In this document: positions 28,310-48,309 of the stretch, in pieces
Layout: each line of letters starts with the position of its first letter
How positions within the stretch are numbered: the first letter of the stretch is position 1
Assembly (NCBI GenBank): GCA_964019155.1
Contig: OZ025244.1
Coordinates: forward strand, 21,513,876 to 21,577,875
Length of the DNA: 64,000 bases
Direction of reading: 5' to 3'
From: Osedax fenrisi
Taxonomy: Eukaryota; Annelida; Polychaeta; Sabellida; Siboglinidae
Position numbers and translations under genes: made by a program
The notes under the pieces: generated by a model
Databases searched by the model: none
The model's input: only the letters and a program-made list of their open reading frames with translations
What the model was told of the DNA's origin: nothing

Positions 28310-28444
28310 AATCTATATTAAATACATATGTAATTAATGTCCGAATATAACACATCGAGGGGTATACGTAAATATAAGTAAGAGCATTCATTGCAATGAA
28401 GTTATACCCTTTATGTAAACAGTATACTGCATAGGTATGTGTAC

Positions 28445-28480
<36 letters not shown>

Positions 28481-28767
28481 TACACTAGGGATTACACATA
28501 TATTTATTAGTTTCCGAAATAAAGTATAATTTATCCTATTTCGATGAATATAATAATTAATAATATGATACGTTCTTCTACAGAATTCGTGTTTAGGCAT
28601 TCATAGTTTACAGATTCACCTTTAGACTTGTTTTTACCATTTTGTGCATTCAACCAAATCAACATTCAGATAAGTTATTTAATTTAAAATTTGTTATAAA
28701 ATCGTATGTATTACAATTATATATTTCCCTATAAATCATTTACTATTTAATATACATTTATATATGC

Positions 28768-28812
<45 letters not shown>

Positions 28813-28913
28813 CTTATATTTTATATAGGTGTATATATATAGTCTATATAGTCTATATAATATAGATATATAATTGTATTTATTTATATATTTATTTAAT
28901 TTACATAATAATT

Positions 28914-29219
28914 ATGGCTAATGGTAGAATATCAAATTCTGAAATATCTGACTCTATTAAAAATTATATTAAAGATATGTTTGATACTAATATTAAAGCT
29001 ATTATTGAACAACATAATACAATTATTATAGATCTAAAAGATACTATATTAGATTTACAAACACAAATAAAAAATAATAATAACCATAATGATAGCAATA
29101 CAATATTATATTCTAGTATGGTAACTAAAAATCTTGGAAGATGGAGGAAGAAGAAGGTATGCTTAATTTCCAGAATACAAGACGGAATGATATCCATAAT
29201 CTATAGGCTAGTTAAATAA
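28914..29219 (+). CDS. Conserved hypothetical ORF, B/C spacer (101 aa)
   Basis: Identical in predicted protein to the ORF at 17464. Identity across copies probably reflects recent duplication. Confidence 0.3.
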   Translation: MANGRISNSEISDSIKNYIKDMFDTNIKAIIEQHNTIIIDLKDTILDLQTQIKNNNNHNDSNTILYSSMVTKNLGRWRKKKVCLISRIQDGMISIIYRLVK

Positions 29220-29350
29220 ATGATATCGTGATATATGCTTATAGCAATACTATAGTAATATATATTTTATTGTAGAGACTTATATAAGTATTATATAATA
29301 CTTATTATTACCGACACTTGCATTATATCACGATATCATTAATTTATCTA
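29209..29350. repeat. Hairpin MITE downstream of copy C
   Basis: Same hairpin element as 17759-17900, followed by a longer TA run (about 29356-29402). Confidence 0.55.
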
Positions 29351-29351
29351 A

Positions 29352-29410
<59 letters not shown>

Positions 29411-29849
29411 GAATATAGATTACGAATTATTCTCGAATGATCAACGAAACTTGCGAGATTGAAGGTAAGTATATATATTTAGTTAGATATTAAGTTATAA
29501 GATATAAGTTAGATATTCAATAACATACATGTAATCTAATCGATAAGATGTATTCTGTTAATAATAGTACACAACTAGTAACGTGGAGATACTGTATGTT
29601 CCATCTATGATATTTGATTATCCTGCTGAAGATTATGATATCCTTGTAAAACTAATGATATAATCAAATACACTATGATGTGCCAGTGCAATATAAATGA
29701 TGAGATATATATGTAACGTTATATTTACTTATTGTGGATATGGTTTGTTACATTGTACAGTCTGCACTCGATAGTACATAGTAAATAAGGCGTGTTGAAT
29801 ATCAAATGTTAGTAATGTATTGTTGATAATTTACATATATATATACATA

Positions 29850-29917
<68 letters not shown>

Positions 29918-30249
29918 GAAATGTTTATTGACTCAATGAAAACGATATATTGTTTATATGCGCCAAGTTGAAATAATAAAACAAATAAATAAATAAATAC
30001 ACGAATAATAATAAATTCAAAAAGATAACATATATGAATATAGTCGACATTTAAAAGTATATATATATATATAATACTAATATTCAACGTCCATTGATTA
30101 CTGATACATATACACTGTCATGGTAGATAAGCACATGTATAAGATGTAACACGTAAGTCGAATCAATCTCAGCCAATCACAATTCAGCTGCGTCGTAATA
30201 CTAGTAATAGGCGTGATATCGGTGCGTACTACTTTCGTCTGTACGTCCC

Positions 30250-30432
30250 CTACTGGGCGTTGATACGTTCGATTAACGCTAGGACTCCTTTAGCCGTAAG
30301 GATGGTAGTGTGTGACTCGCCCTTGAGAACTATTTCCTCGAACCCGTAGAAAGCTTTGTTAAACGAGGAGCTCCATGTACGAGGGGATCTCAAACTCACA
30401 TGGTTCACCGTACCTGTTCATTAGTGTAACTG

Positions 30433-30469
<37 letters not shown>

Positions 30470-31504
30470 AGTTAACGTATAATACAATTGCTAATTTTAA
30501 TAATTTATTTATTTATTATATTTTGGTTTCGTGTTTTTTTCATAATATATCATTTTAAAATTGTATTTATGTTCATATTAATGCGATAAACTATATCTCT
30601 AACTATCTATATATTTATTTACAAACCATCTCCCATTCCTTTAACAATCTTAAGAGGTTTACCATCCGGGAAATCTTTGCCGTAAACGAGTCTTTCTGAT
30701 GTTTTAAATCCTGTTCTGTATTATTATTAAGATAATTAAAATAAGTAAGCATTATAATAAGTTTGCAATTGAGCGATATTAAGTATACTTTGTACACAAT
30801 GAATAATCTTTCATTTAAATCGTTTACATATATATAATAAGATGCATTGTATATATACGAATATTCCGTATACGGATGATAATTAATAAATATGTAATAG
30901 CTATTTAGTTATGTTGATTAGGCTATATCTATAGTATACTGTATAGTATAGTATGTAGTTGTTATTCTAGGTGACGATGATGCCATACCCGTATATTATG
31001 TAGGTTTTAACACCCGGATGTTTCCTTCCGTACCAGGAACTGAAGTGCGAGCTGTAGGACTTGTATTGGACATAGCCTTGAGGATATTCGATGTCGTCGA
31101 AGTATTCTTTCATGTTAGAAATACTACAATGTCGTGTTTAAAAGTATTAATTGTAGTGTTGATAAAATATATTTCGAGATAAAACAATTAAATAAATAAT
31201 ATATGTGAATTAATATAATAATGTATTTTCTATACGAGAGAGTTTATTATTTATATAATATTATATAATTATTGATAATGTTGATATGATTAACAGTTTC
31301 TATTCAGTATTATGCGTGGATTAACCTGTAGTTCTTGTTAGGCGTCTCGATGAAGGGTTGGTCCGCCCCGAAAGCGTGTGGCATGGGGAACGCTTCAGTG
31401 GATGATTCAAACGTACGGTACAGTTTCCGTATCACCATCTATCGTACGTGTTCATCTTATAGTAATGTGTAACTTATAATAGTGCCTAGTTGTTTAATAT
31501 TATG

Positions 31505-31544
<40 letters not shown>

Positions 31545-31998
31545 TAAGTAATTCATAATCTAGAATATGATGATTGGGGAAGTTCTCGCAAAAACAAATA
31601 CATTTGTTTATTAACTTCTCCATTATTTCATTCTTTACAACTTTTAGAAATAATAAATCTAATTTATTTATTATTTATTAATGAATATAATATATAACTT
31701 ATATATATAAGATATTATACATTAATCGTATATCATTAATCAATATATGTAATTATGATATATGATACTATATATGATACATGTAGTTTATAAGTTCATT
31801 CTAATTATATTATTTAAATACTATATATATTATGATATGTATTTCTATTTATAAATATATAATGTTCACAAAATATAAAAATATATATTAAATGTGATCA
31901 ATAGAAACATTATGGCATTACAGAAACGATTTATATAAATGTTATTTTATTATTTATAATCATTTAGTTTCAAATATATTTTACATATAATTCAATAC

Positions 31999-32090
<92 letters not shown>

Positions 32091-33815
32091 GTGTGTATGT
32101 ACGTTACTAACTCGATGTATTGCTTTGACTCCGAAGTTTTTACCGGAAGTAAAGATCTCGGCAGCTTTAACAGCGCCACCCCACGGAGTACTCATCGATA
32201 TTAATGCTCGGATGTGTTTTCTCTTCCAAGTTCTTTTCTAATTAAAAATATTCACATTATTATTATTTGTGTATTATTATATCATTGATTACTATTAATA
32301 TTACTATATAAATGATAATAATAATAATAGTAGTAGTGGTATTTGGTGCGCTGGAATGATTGTATATGTAAGGGGGACTAACCAATCAAAATACATTGTC
32401 TGGTAAAAGTGGGGGGGACCAATACATGGGAGGTCCCCCTATATTTTATAGTGGGGGGACATATCCCCCCCGTCCCCCCAGTTGCAACGCCCCTAAGGTG
32501 TATACTATAGTATACTACTATTATTATTACGAATTACAACTAGTATATCTTAAAAGATGTATTAATAATGTGAGTTTATTAGAGTTGATATTCATTATTT
32601 CAAAACATTAATAAACCTGTTTTTCTAGAAATTGATGAATCATAAGCCCTCCTAAACTGTGGGTTAACAATAATATCTTGTTGTTGTTATTATTCAAATA
32701 CATCCTTTCTACTAGTTTCTTTAAATCCTGTAAAATATTAAAATGGTAATCCTATATATATATAAATAGTTAACTAACTACAAGTTATGTTTAACATTTA
32801 TCATTACTTCAGTAGAAAACTTCATATATGTGTGTGTGTGTGTGTGTGTGTGAATATACATTAATACATGCAAACATGAAACATTCAGCCCTCACAGCTA
32901 TAAGCGGTAGGTACCTGATCGTATGATATCTGTCTGTAGGCTCCCCTCCTGAAGTCGTACGGGGCCGAAGTTAGGTCCACGTTTTTCTTGTAGCCCATCT
33001 CCTCCAGAACTGCTCATTGATATATGATATTATAGTTGTAATCATCGACTTAATGCATTGACAAGTGGTATATATATTAGTTTATTTGATTATTTATGTA
33101 ATCCTATAAAATACAAATTAGAAAATACGTAAAATTAGATTTATTTCAACGTTTATTTAGAAGGAAGTAAGTAAGTAAGTAAGTAATTTATTTATTTATA
33201 CACTTGTACATTTTTCAATCTTACAGGAACATGATATTAGTAAACTAAACGCCGTAGCGTTCATTGTATAATAATATAAAATAACTAAATAACTAAATAA
33301 CTAAATAAATAAATATAATAATAAATGTAATGTTCAGTATTGTATTCCGTGATTGGAGATCCTATAAGAACTATAGTTCTACTCAAATTCTGTATTTATG
33401 TTTTGTAATTTAGATTAATCTATTAATTCATTATTATGGGAGATGCATTTTAATTTAAATAAGAGTAGATACATTTGCATATTAAATATTTATATAATTC
33501 TGTTAAATAATATGATTAAAAAAGGAAAATGTATTTTAACATGTACTTTTACTACATGTATTTTAACAGAAACAAGATAATTGTAATGAGGTAAAAGGTT
33601 ACGTAATGCTACGTATTTTTTTTGCAGAAATAGGATTTATTTAAACGAATTTCGTTATTTAGCAAGAGTTAAAATTAGTTATCCACAGTTGAAATGAAAT
33701 TGAAGTTATTTATATTTAGCTGAATTTTAATTATTGTAGCAGAAATTGATGTAATTTTAACGGAATTGGAAATATGAATAAGAACTTAAATACATATTCA
33801 TGAGTACGGGCATTT

Positions 33816-33887
<72 letters not shown>

Positions 33888-35958
33888 ACGATAGCGGATA
33901 ACTATGTAAATGGAATCGGAACTATTACATATAATGTGGAGTAGTTGATGATATGTAGACAACGCAAGCTAAGTTAGTGATAAAGGAATAAGACTAACTT
34001 TTGAAGAGCGGAGCAGCATAAGCTCCCAAGTTTCCGAAGCTCTTAGCGAGGTTAGAAGGGTCAATGTACTCCACCCCCTCGGTCTTACCGAAGTAGGGAA
34101 CCCTTATCTATTGATACGGTCAGGGTATTAATGTTAGTATAGGGATGTAGCGTTTAGGGAGTATTATATAATATATAGCATGTTTGGTGTATTACATATT
34201 ATATAACGCATGTAAGATATTGCGTGTAAGGTATAACATGTAAGGTATAACATATAAATTAATCCGATAATAATTATCAAAGAAATAATAATACGATAGT
34301 TTCAATTAATTATCACTTTTACATTGTAGTATATAGTATATGTATATTTATATATAGAACGATATATATAAACATGTGATATTATTCCATTGATTTAGAG
34401 TATAATCAAAGATTTTCTGAATGAATGCATCGCAAAATCTTTGGTATAATAGTATACGTATATAAATTATTGAATAAGTATTGAATATTTACCTGAACAC
34501 CTCTCAGATTGGAACTTATTTCAGTGGTTTCGTTGTAGACTAGTTTCATGTTCTCGGCGGCACAGCGTTGTTCTATAAATAGAATTATCGTTAATTCTTA
34601 CGTAACTATTACGTAACTATGAGGTAACTCTAATGTAACTCTTACGTCATATGTCAATGATAGTATCGTTAATAATACTAAATAACAGTTCAATGAGAAC
34701 TTTTGTATTAATTAAACATAGTTAAATATAGTAATAACCAATAGAATATCATTATGTAATTATACTAAAGCATCTATATAATAATATATTTTGATGATGA
34801 GACAGATATAAATATATACATTTTAATATATAATTCTAATAAACATACGCTTATAAATTATTTGTGAGTCAGTGAATTGTTAATATAGTTATTCGATAAT
34901 AAAATATAATATTAAAGTTATGTAATCAATAAGTTATGCACTAATTACATAGGTATGACGTAATGTAGAGTTACTTTAACATTATTATGTAATATGTTAT
35001 AGAGTCGTGTACATATAGCTCCGACATGATTGATAGGTATGATTTGATTGACAGGTGTGTATGTGTTACTTACCGAAGAACAGCGTTTTTATATTTAGCC
35101 AGACATTGTGCCAATCTCTTTTCCTGGGGCAAAAGTCGCCCCAAATAAAGGGGAGATAAGTTTTATCAAATTTAGCATCTATTTGATTCCCGCCTTGACC
35201 TGTATAGTATACGTATATTATAAATTGTATGCGATAATAAGTATATATATATATATATATATATATATGAATAATATAGCAACGTTTCATATTTTATTTG
35301 TAGTTGTATATATTAATTTTATATATATATAGTATTTAAAAGTATTTAAATAATATTTAATGTATAAATTTATATTAATATAAATTTGTATATACTACAA
35401 ATGTACATATATATACAATGTTGCTTTTTATAAAATGTATTGTTATAAGTTAATCAATTAAAATTAAATTGTTGTAAATGTATTTGAATATTTATAATTA
35501 TTTGAAATTAAAAATATAACATTTAATATATTTCAACTGTATTATTTATTCAAATTAAATCATTTAATTTGCTTATTACATAACAATTATATTAGTTATA
35601 TAACCTGGAACAAAAATAATCGGGGCTAAATTTGTCTCCACTTCCTTCTGAAATATAATTAAAATGTTCATTAATTATAAATATCATATATATATATATA
35701 TATATATTACATTATTATAATAGAATATTGTATTCACCTATCGGTATATTTAATAAAGATTATAATCTTTCTATATATTCAACTTAATAACATTTTAATT
35801 ACGATAAATAATTGATTTTACAACTTATACTAAATAGAAATCAGTAATTATATAATCAATAATCCTATAAATAAATAGTTGTATCGATTACGTATATTAA
35901 CCTTGACGTGACCTAGTACACACGCAGTACATAACAATAGTGTCGCTAATTTAAACAT
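30250..35958 (-). CDS. PLA2G15-like: LCAT/PLA2G15-family lipase, copy C (12 exons)
   Basis: Complete 415-codon paralogue. Exons 1-12: 35902-35958, 35605-35647, 35074-35199, 34493-34572, 33999-34107, 32915-33009, 32617-32727, 32112-32237, 31326-31438, 30989-31123, 30627-30715, 30250-30413. Introns are GT-AG with conserved phases and the triad is intact. Distinct residues: KEVE at the start of exon 2, CAAEN, LEEM in exon 6 (shared with D), ADQPF in exon 9 (shared with A), FSSWYG, VNHVSLRSP and GESH (shared with B). Intron 5 carries a 59-bp retroposon tail shared only with D. Confidence 0.92.
32003..32080. repeat. Long (TA)n microsatellite in intron 8 of copy C
   Basis: Homologous to the tract at 20522-20610, with a different repeat number. 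Confidence 0.85.
32346..32495. mobile_element. hAT-like MITE in intron 7 of copy C
   Basis: Orthologous to 9375-9528, with the same degraded GGTGCGCTGG end as copy B. Confidence 0.6.
33167..33225 (-). mobile_element. Short (TTAC)n-tailed retroposon remnant in intron 5 of copy C
   Basis: 59 bp flanked by GGAA on both sides (33163-33166 and 33226-33229). On the minus strand it reads TGTAAGATTG ... AATAAATAAATTACTTACTTAC, like the truncated 3' end of a LINE or SINE with a tetranucleotide tail. Copies A and B have a clean empty site; D has the same insertion. Confidence 0.6.
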
Positions 35959-36023
35959 AACGATGATATACCTATTGTCCTATTGTCCTATTCTAAAGTG
36001 ATCGGTAAACCTCCAAGTCCTAA

Positions 36024-36031
36024 CTTATATA
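36024..36031 (-). promoter_or_regulatory. TATA box, copy C
   Basis: TATATAAG on the minus strand, about 66 bp upstream of the ATG. Confidence 0.6.
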
Positions 36032-37284
36032 GGCGCTGGTCGGGGTATTAATACGCCTTTATTGCGAGCGGTAGTAAACTAATTCATTACTAAGCGATAA
36101 TAGAGGTAATTAGGTGATGTATATACGGCAGTGAGGTCTTCTTATTACGGCGGGTTCGCATTTCTATTGTCGTAGTAAACATCAGTGACGTAATCGACGC
36201 TGAGTCTCGGAGTCAATTACTGGAGCGTGACCACAGCGTTAAAGCTCGTCACTAAAGAGTGTTTATTTATACAAGTGTGAATAATTCGCACCGCGATCTT
36301 GTGATCTGTGACGTCATATAACGTAGACTAGGAGATGTACCCCCGTATAATGGTTGTGTAGGACCGGCGTAGGTACATTAGTAATAGAGAATTACGGTAA
36401 TCGGGGTTCTTAATATAGACGTTATTTATTTTTAGATATTTAAACATGGTATAAATAGATTAATGCATATATAATAATATAATAATGTATATATTTATAT
36501 ATATATATATAATAATTATATACATATATAGTTAACATAATATATAATATGACTAATGAACGCGGTGACTAATACGCACGCCTATGTGCAATAGCGGCCT
36601 AATAAGAAACCCCTCTAATGGTTATATTATTTACGAGTTTTCCGTAAATAAATCGGTTAATATTAATGCTAATGTATATATAGTCATATATATGAGTCAT
36701 ATATGACTAATATGATAATTATATAATTATATCCTTGGATAAGCTTATATAATTTGGTATATTTTATTTGCTTTCAATATCTGGTTGAAACATGTGGGCC
36801 GAAGTCTAGTGCTGTACGAGTGCTAATGCAATTCTAAATATAAATAATATTATATTTATTAAAATATAAAATCCTATAATTGTATTTAATATTATGTAAT
36901 TATCTTTGTTTACTTTTCAAATTTATGAATAATATCTTTTTTTAAATCATTATAAATACTTTATTAATTAAAAGAAAATGAAATTCTATGCATAATACTG
37001 TGAATCAATTAAATGATTATAAATATGATAAATATAATTTAATTTTAATAAATTATAACCAATATATTTGAGTATAGTATACTATAACCCATATAATTGT
37101 CATATTATCGACCCCTAAATTATCCTAATACCGACCCCGAGTAATTTATAATATTCAATCAAAATAGATCTGTTTTTATTTTGAAATTTATCGTAATTTG
37201 TACACACATATATGTGTATCATTGATATAAAATAATGATTCATGATTCCAGTAGAGTATATACATATGTATTAATACATTTTAG

Positions 37285-39008
37285 TGGATATGTGGAGAGC
37301 TAAGCTTCCTCTGGATCCTCGGCCCACATTAATTCATCTTTATCCGAAGCGATAAGTAATGAATTATGGTGATGCCAACTCCAATACACCGTCTCCCCAG
37401 GTTGCGGATAGGGGAACGGCCATTAGATATAATGGTTAGCTGTGAATAACCAATAAGCTGTGCCGGACAAAATCCAGGTTGCCCTTTGGCAAGGCATAGT
37501 ACCTGTTAGCCACCCGAGCAGGGTTACGCCAAGGCATCGGAAGCAGGGTGCGGGGTGTGGTAAGGCTAAATTGACTTCCTTCCATATGAATTTCTCTGAG
37601 GAATACTGCTAGCAGATGTATGGAGTGGCGACCGCATCTGCTATATCAGCCATTAAAGCAAACTATGACACAAAACCAAAACCAACATTCATGCCGCATC
37701 GCTCGTCGCGCGGACAAACAAGGAGCGCGTCCTGCAATTCTATCTCAGGTTGCAGTCGTAAAATTAACTACTGAGAAAACCAATTAACTTGATCTAATTC
37801 TTAGAAAAAACCAAAATGGTTTCAGAACTACCAGATCTATAAACGGTCAAATACTAACTGTATGGCGTATACTCGAAGGAGTAAAAGCCAGGAACCTACC
37901 AGCCATATTACTTTTTATTGACTTTTCGAAAGCGTTCGATTCAATCGACAGAAATAAAATGAGAGACATACTTCTCGCTTATGGAATACCAAAAGCAGTT
38001 GTCAACACAATAATGATATTATATATTAACACACGTGCTATGGTCAGATCACCTGATGGAGACACCCATTTATTTAAAATTTAGAAAACAACCAGCGTTC
38101 TGCAAGTAAATACCATCGCACCATTTTTATTTATTATCTGCCTTGATTACGTACTTAGAAAATCCATTGATTGTAATACAGAACTAGGATTACAAATTAC
38201 TGAAAGAAAGAGCACAAGATACCCTGCAGTCAACATAACAGACGCAGATTATGCAGATGATATTGCCATCAATACAAATAATCTCAGAGAAGCAAATGTA
38301 CTATTACATAGCATAGAAAAGTCGGCTAAAGAAATTGGAATCCAAATTAATGTCGATAAAACTGAGTACAAGACATTCAATCAACATAATACTATACGAG
38401 ATGTAATGAGGAGCCAGAATGGTGAAAGGATAAAGCAAGTTAACGATTTTAAATAACTTGGCAGCTATAGCGCATCTACAGAACACGACATAAATGTCAG
38501 AATTGGAAAAGTTTGGTCTGCATTAAACCAGTTAACTAATATATGGAAATCTAGACTCTCAAAAAACTTGAAGAGAAACTTCTTCAGAGCAACAGTTGAG
38601 TCATTACTAATATATGGAGCAATTACATGGACATTAACATCAACACTGGAGAAGAATATCGATGGTGCCTACACGCGTATGCTTCGAGCCGCCCTGAACG
38701 TATCTTGGAGAGAGCATATGACAAACAGAGAGCTTTATAATAATATTCAAAGAATAATAATTTCAATTCGTGAGCAAAGAATGCGATTTGTTGGAGAAAC
38801 AAAAATGAGCTAGTTAGTGATGTGCTACTATGGACTCCCAAACATGGTCAGCACTCTCGTGGAAGACCGGCTAAGACATTCGTAGATCAAATGGTAGAAG
38901 ATACTGAATGTGAAGAGGAAGAGCTGATAGACTTGATGGAAAATAGAAATGGATGTGGAAACGTGTCTTAGAATGCCGAGCAAGCTCGACCTGGCAAGGT
39001 AAGGTAAG
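37285..39008 (+). mobile_element. Non-LTR retrotransposon fragment, C/D spacer
   Basis: Third copy of the spacer LINE, with the same disabling stops as the other two. Confidence 0.75.
37788..38971 (+). pseudogene. Broken reverse transcriptase, C/D spacer
   Basis: Same motifs and interruptions as at 14753-15936. Confidence 0.8.
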
Positions 39009-39816
39009 TATTAATAAATAATTATTAAATAATAATATAAACTAATTTAATATAATAAATATAAGATTATAATATTACAAATTTAAGATTATAAATGTAA
39101 TATAAATATTAAAACATAAATTCCATAATAAATAAATTGCCTGTGTTATGTAATTAATTAAATATATTTATATTTACTATTTTGATTGGATATTAATATA
39201 GTGATATATAATACTATACATATTTTACCACGATTGTTTTAGGCGTTCTGTAATTTCAGAATAGGGGTCGGTATTACGCACAATGTGTCGCACATGTATC
39301 AAATTACCGACCCCCCTGTTTATTCTTGTCAATACAATTATATCAACAATTTAAAACAGCAAAATTAGTTATTTCCATAATATTTCCCTACTTATAAAAT
39401 ATATATTGTATATTGAATAAGTTATTACAATTAGTCATTTAGGGGTCAGTAATGTTATTATTTCCCCATAGATATACCTATTAGCTATTATCTACTAATA
39501 GGACAATTCAATATTATTAAATATTAAAATATCTCAAATATAGCTATATATGTATTGATAATGTAAAACATATATGTATAGAAACTATAGTTAATATTGA
39601 ATTAGTTACATTTGATAATATATAGTCAATGTAGTGTAACAACGATATAGGTACATGTATTAATAGTGCATGACTCACAACAAACTATGACTCACATATA
39701 AACGTATACTTTATATTCTCTGAAAACAAACCTACATAAGTTATCATGTAATTTATATTTATAAATATATTTTTAAATATATATATATTTATAAACTATA
39801 GTTATAACTATCAACT

Positions 39817-39875
<59 letters not shown>

Positions 39876-40314
39876 AATCTATATTAAATACATATGTAAT
39901 TAATGTCCGAATATAACACATCGAGGGGTATACGTAAATATAAGTAAGAGCATTCATTGCAATGAAGTTATACCCTTTATGTAAACAGTATACTGCATAG
40001 GTATGTGTACATTATATATATAAGTACACTAGGGATTACACATATATTTATTAGTTTCCGAAATAAAGTATAATTTATCCTATTTCGATGAATATAATAA
40101 TTAATAATATGATACGTTCTTCTACAGAATTCGTGTTTAGGCATTCATAGTTTACAGATTCACCTTTAGACTTGTTTTTACCATTTTGTGCATTCAACCA
40201 AATCAACATTCAGATAAGTTATTTAATTTAAAATTTGTTATAAAATCGTATGTATTACAATTATATATTTCTCTATAAATCATGTACTATACATTAATAT
40301 ACATTTATATATGC

Positions 40315-40351
<37 letters not shown>

Positions 40352-40452
40352 CTTATATTTTATATAGGTGTATATATATAGTCTATATAGTCTATATAAT
40401 ATAGATATATAATTGTATTTATTTATATATTTATTTAATTTACATAATAATT

Positions 40453-40770
40453 ATGGCTAATGGTAGAATATCAAATTCTGAAATATCTGACTCTATTAAA
40501 AATTATATTAAAGATATGTTTGATACTAATATTAAAGCTATTATTGAACAACATAATACAATTATTATAGATCTAAAAGATACTATATTAGATTTACAAA
40601 CACAAATAAAAAATAATAATAACCATAATGATAGCAATACAATATTATATTCTAGTATGGTAACTACAAATCTTGGAAGATGGAGGAAGAAGAAGGTATG
40701 CTTAATTTCCAGAATACAAGACGGAATGATATCCATAATCTATAGGCTATTTAAATTAATGATATCGTGA
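40453..40770 (+). CDS. Conserved hypothetical ORF, C/D spacer (105 aa)
   Basis: Same protein as 17464 and 28914, but with Lys-to-Thr at VTTNL. Substitutions near 40750-40760 remove the stop and extend it by four residues. The loss of the stop without consequence argues against strong constraint. Confidence 0.3.
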   Translation: MANGRISNSEISDSIKNYIKDMFDTNIKAIIEQHNTIIIDLKDTILDLQTQIKNNNNHNDSNTILYSSMVTTNLGRWRKKKVCLISRIQDGMISIIYRLFKLMIS

Positions 40771-40889
40771 TATATGCTTATAGCAATACTATAGTAATAT
40801 ATATTTTATTGTAGAGACTTATATAAGTATTATATAATACTTATTATTACCGACACTTGCATTATATCACGATATCATTAATTTATCTA
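40748..40889. repeat. Hairpin MITE downstream of copy D
   Basis: Same hairpin element as 17759-17900, followed by a TA run (about 40895-40952). Confidence 0.5.
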
Positions 40890-40890
40890 A

Positions 40891-40961
<71 letters not shown>

Positions 40962-41381
40962 GAATATAGATTACGAATTATTCTCGAATGATCTACGAAA
41001 CTTGCGTTATTGGAGTTAAGTTATAACTATAGTTATAAATTATCTATAGATATTCAATAACCTACATATAATCGATAAGATGTATTCTGTTAATAATAGT
41101 ACACAACTAGTAACGTGGAGATACTGTATGTTCGATCTATGATATTTGATTATCCTGCTGAAGATTATGATATCCTTGTAAAACTAATGATATAATCAAA
41201 TACATCATGATGTGCCAGTGCAATATAAATGATGAGATATATATGTAAAGTTATATTTACTTATTGTGGATATGGTTTGTTACATTGTACAGTCTGCACT
41301 CGATAGTACATAGTAAAGAAGGCGTGTTGAATATCAAATGTTAGTAATGTATTGTTGATAATTTACATATATATATACATA

Positions 41382-41440
<59 letters not shown>

Positions 41441-41778
41441 GAAATGTTTATTGACTCAATGAAAACGATATATTGTTTATATGCGCCAAGTTGAAATAAT
41501 AAAACAAATAAATAAATAAATACACGAATAATAATAAATTCAAAAAGATAACATATATGAATATAGTCGACATTTAAAAGTATATATATATATATATATA
41601 TAATACTAATATTCAACGTCCATTGATTACTGATACATATACACTGTCATGGTAGATAAGCAAATTTATAAGATGTAACACGTAAGTCGAATCAATCTCA
41701 GCCAATCACAATTCAGCTGCGTCGTAATACTAGTAATAGGCGTGATATCGGTGCGTACTACTTTCGTCTGTACGTCCC

Positions 41779-47453
<5,675 letters not shown>

Positions 47454-47518
47454 AACGATGATATACCTATTGTCCTATTGTCCTATTCTAAAGTGATCGG
47501 TAAACCTCCAAGTCCTAA

Positions 47519-47526
47519 CTTATATA
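47519..47526 (-). promoter_or_regulatory. TATA box, copy D
   Basis: TATATAAG on the minus strand, about 66 bp upstream of the ATG. Upstream, the CRE-like site present in A, C and E falls in a deletion (47785-47800). Confidence 0.6.
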
Positions 47527-48309
47527 GGCGCTGGTCGGGGTATTAATACGCCTTTATTGCGAGCGGTAGTAAACTAAGTCATTACTAAGCGATAATAGAG
47601 GTAATTAGGTGATGTATATACGGCAGTGCGGCCTTCTTATTACGGCGATCTCGCATTTTTATTGTCGTAGTAAACATCAGTGACGTAATCGACGCTGAGT
47701 CTCGGAGTCAATTACTGGAGCGTGACCACGGCGTTAAAGCTCGTCACTAAAGAGTGTTTATTTATAGAAATGTGAATAATTCGCACCGCAAGCCGTACCC
47801 CCGTATACGGGTCGTATATGACCGGCGTAGGTACATTAGTAATAGAGAATTACGGTAATCGGGGTTCTTAATATAGACGGTATTTATTTTGAGATATTTA
47901 AAGATGGTATAAACAGATTAATGCATATATAATAATATAAAAATGTATATATTAATATATATTTATATATAATAATTATATACATATATAGTTAACATAA
48001 TATATAATATGACTAATGAACGCGGTGACTAATACGCACGCCTATGTGCAATATCGGCCTAATAAGCAACCTCTCAAAAGGTTATATTATCTACAAGTTT
48101 CCTGTTCATAAATCGGTTAATTTTAATGTATATATAGTCATAGTTGTGGTCATAATATAATATTCAATGTAGAACTTATTTATATAGGATACAAATATAT
48201 ACACTTATATAATTATATATAATTATATCCTTGGATTAGCTTATATAATATTTTTATTTGTTGTTTGCTTTCAATAGCTGGTTGAAACATGTGGGCCGCA
48301 CTCGTATCT

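Larger units (their letters stand above)
37104..39467. mobile_element. Inverted-repeat-bounded element, C/D spacer
   Basis: Third tandem copy of 14078-16430. Confidence 0.4.
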
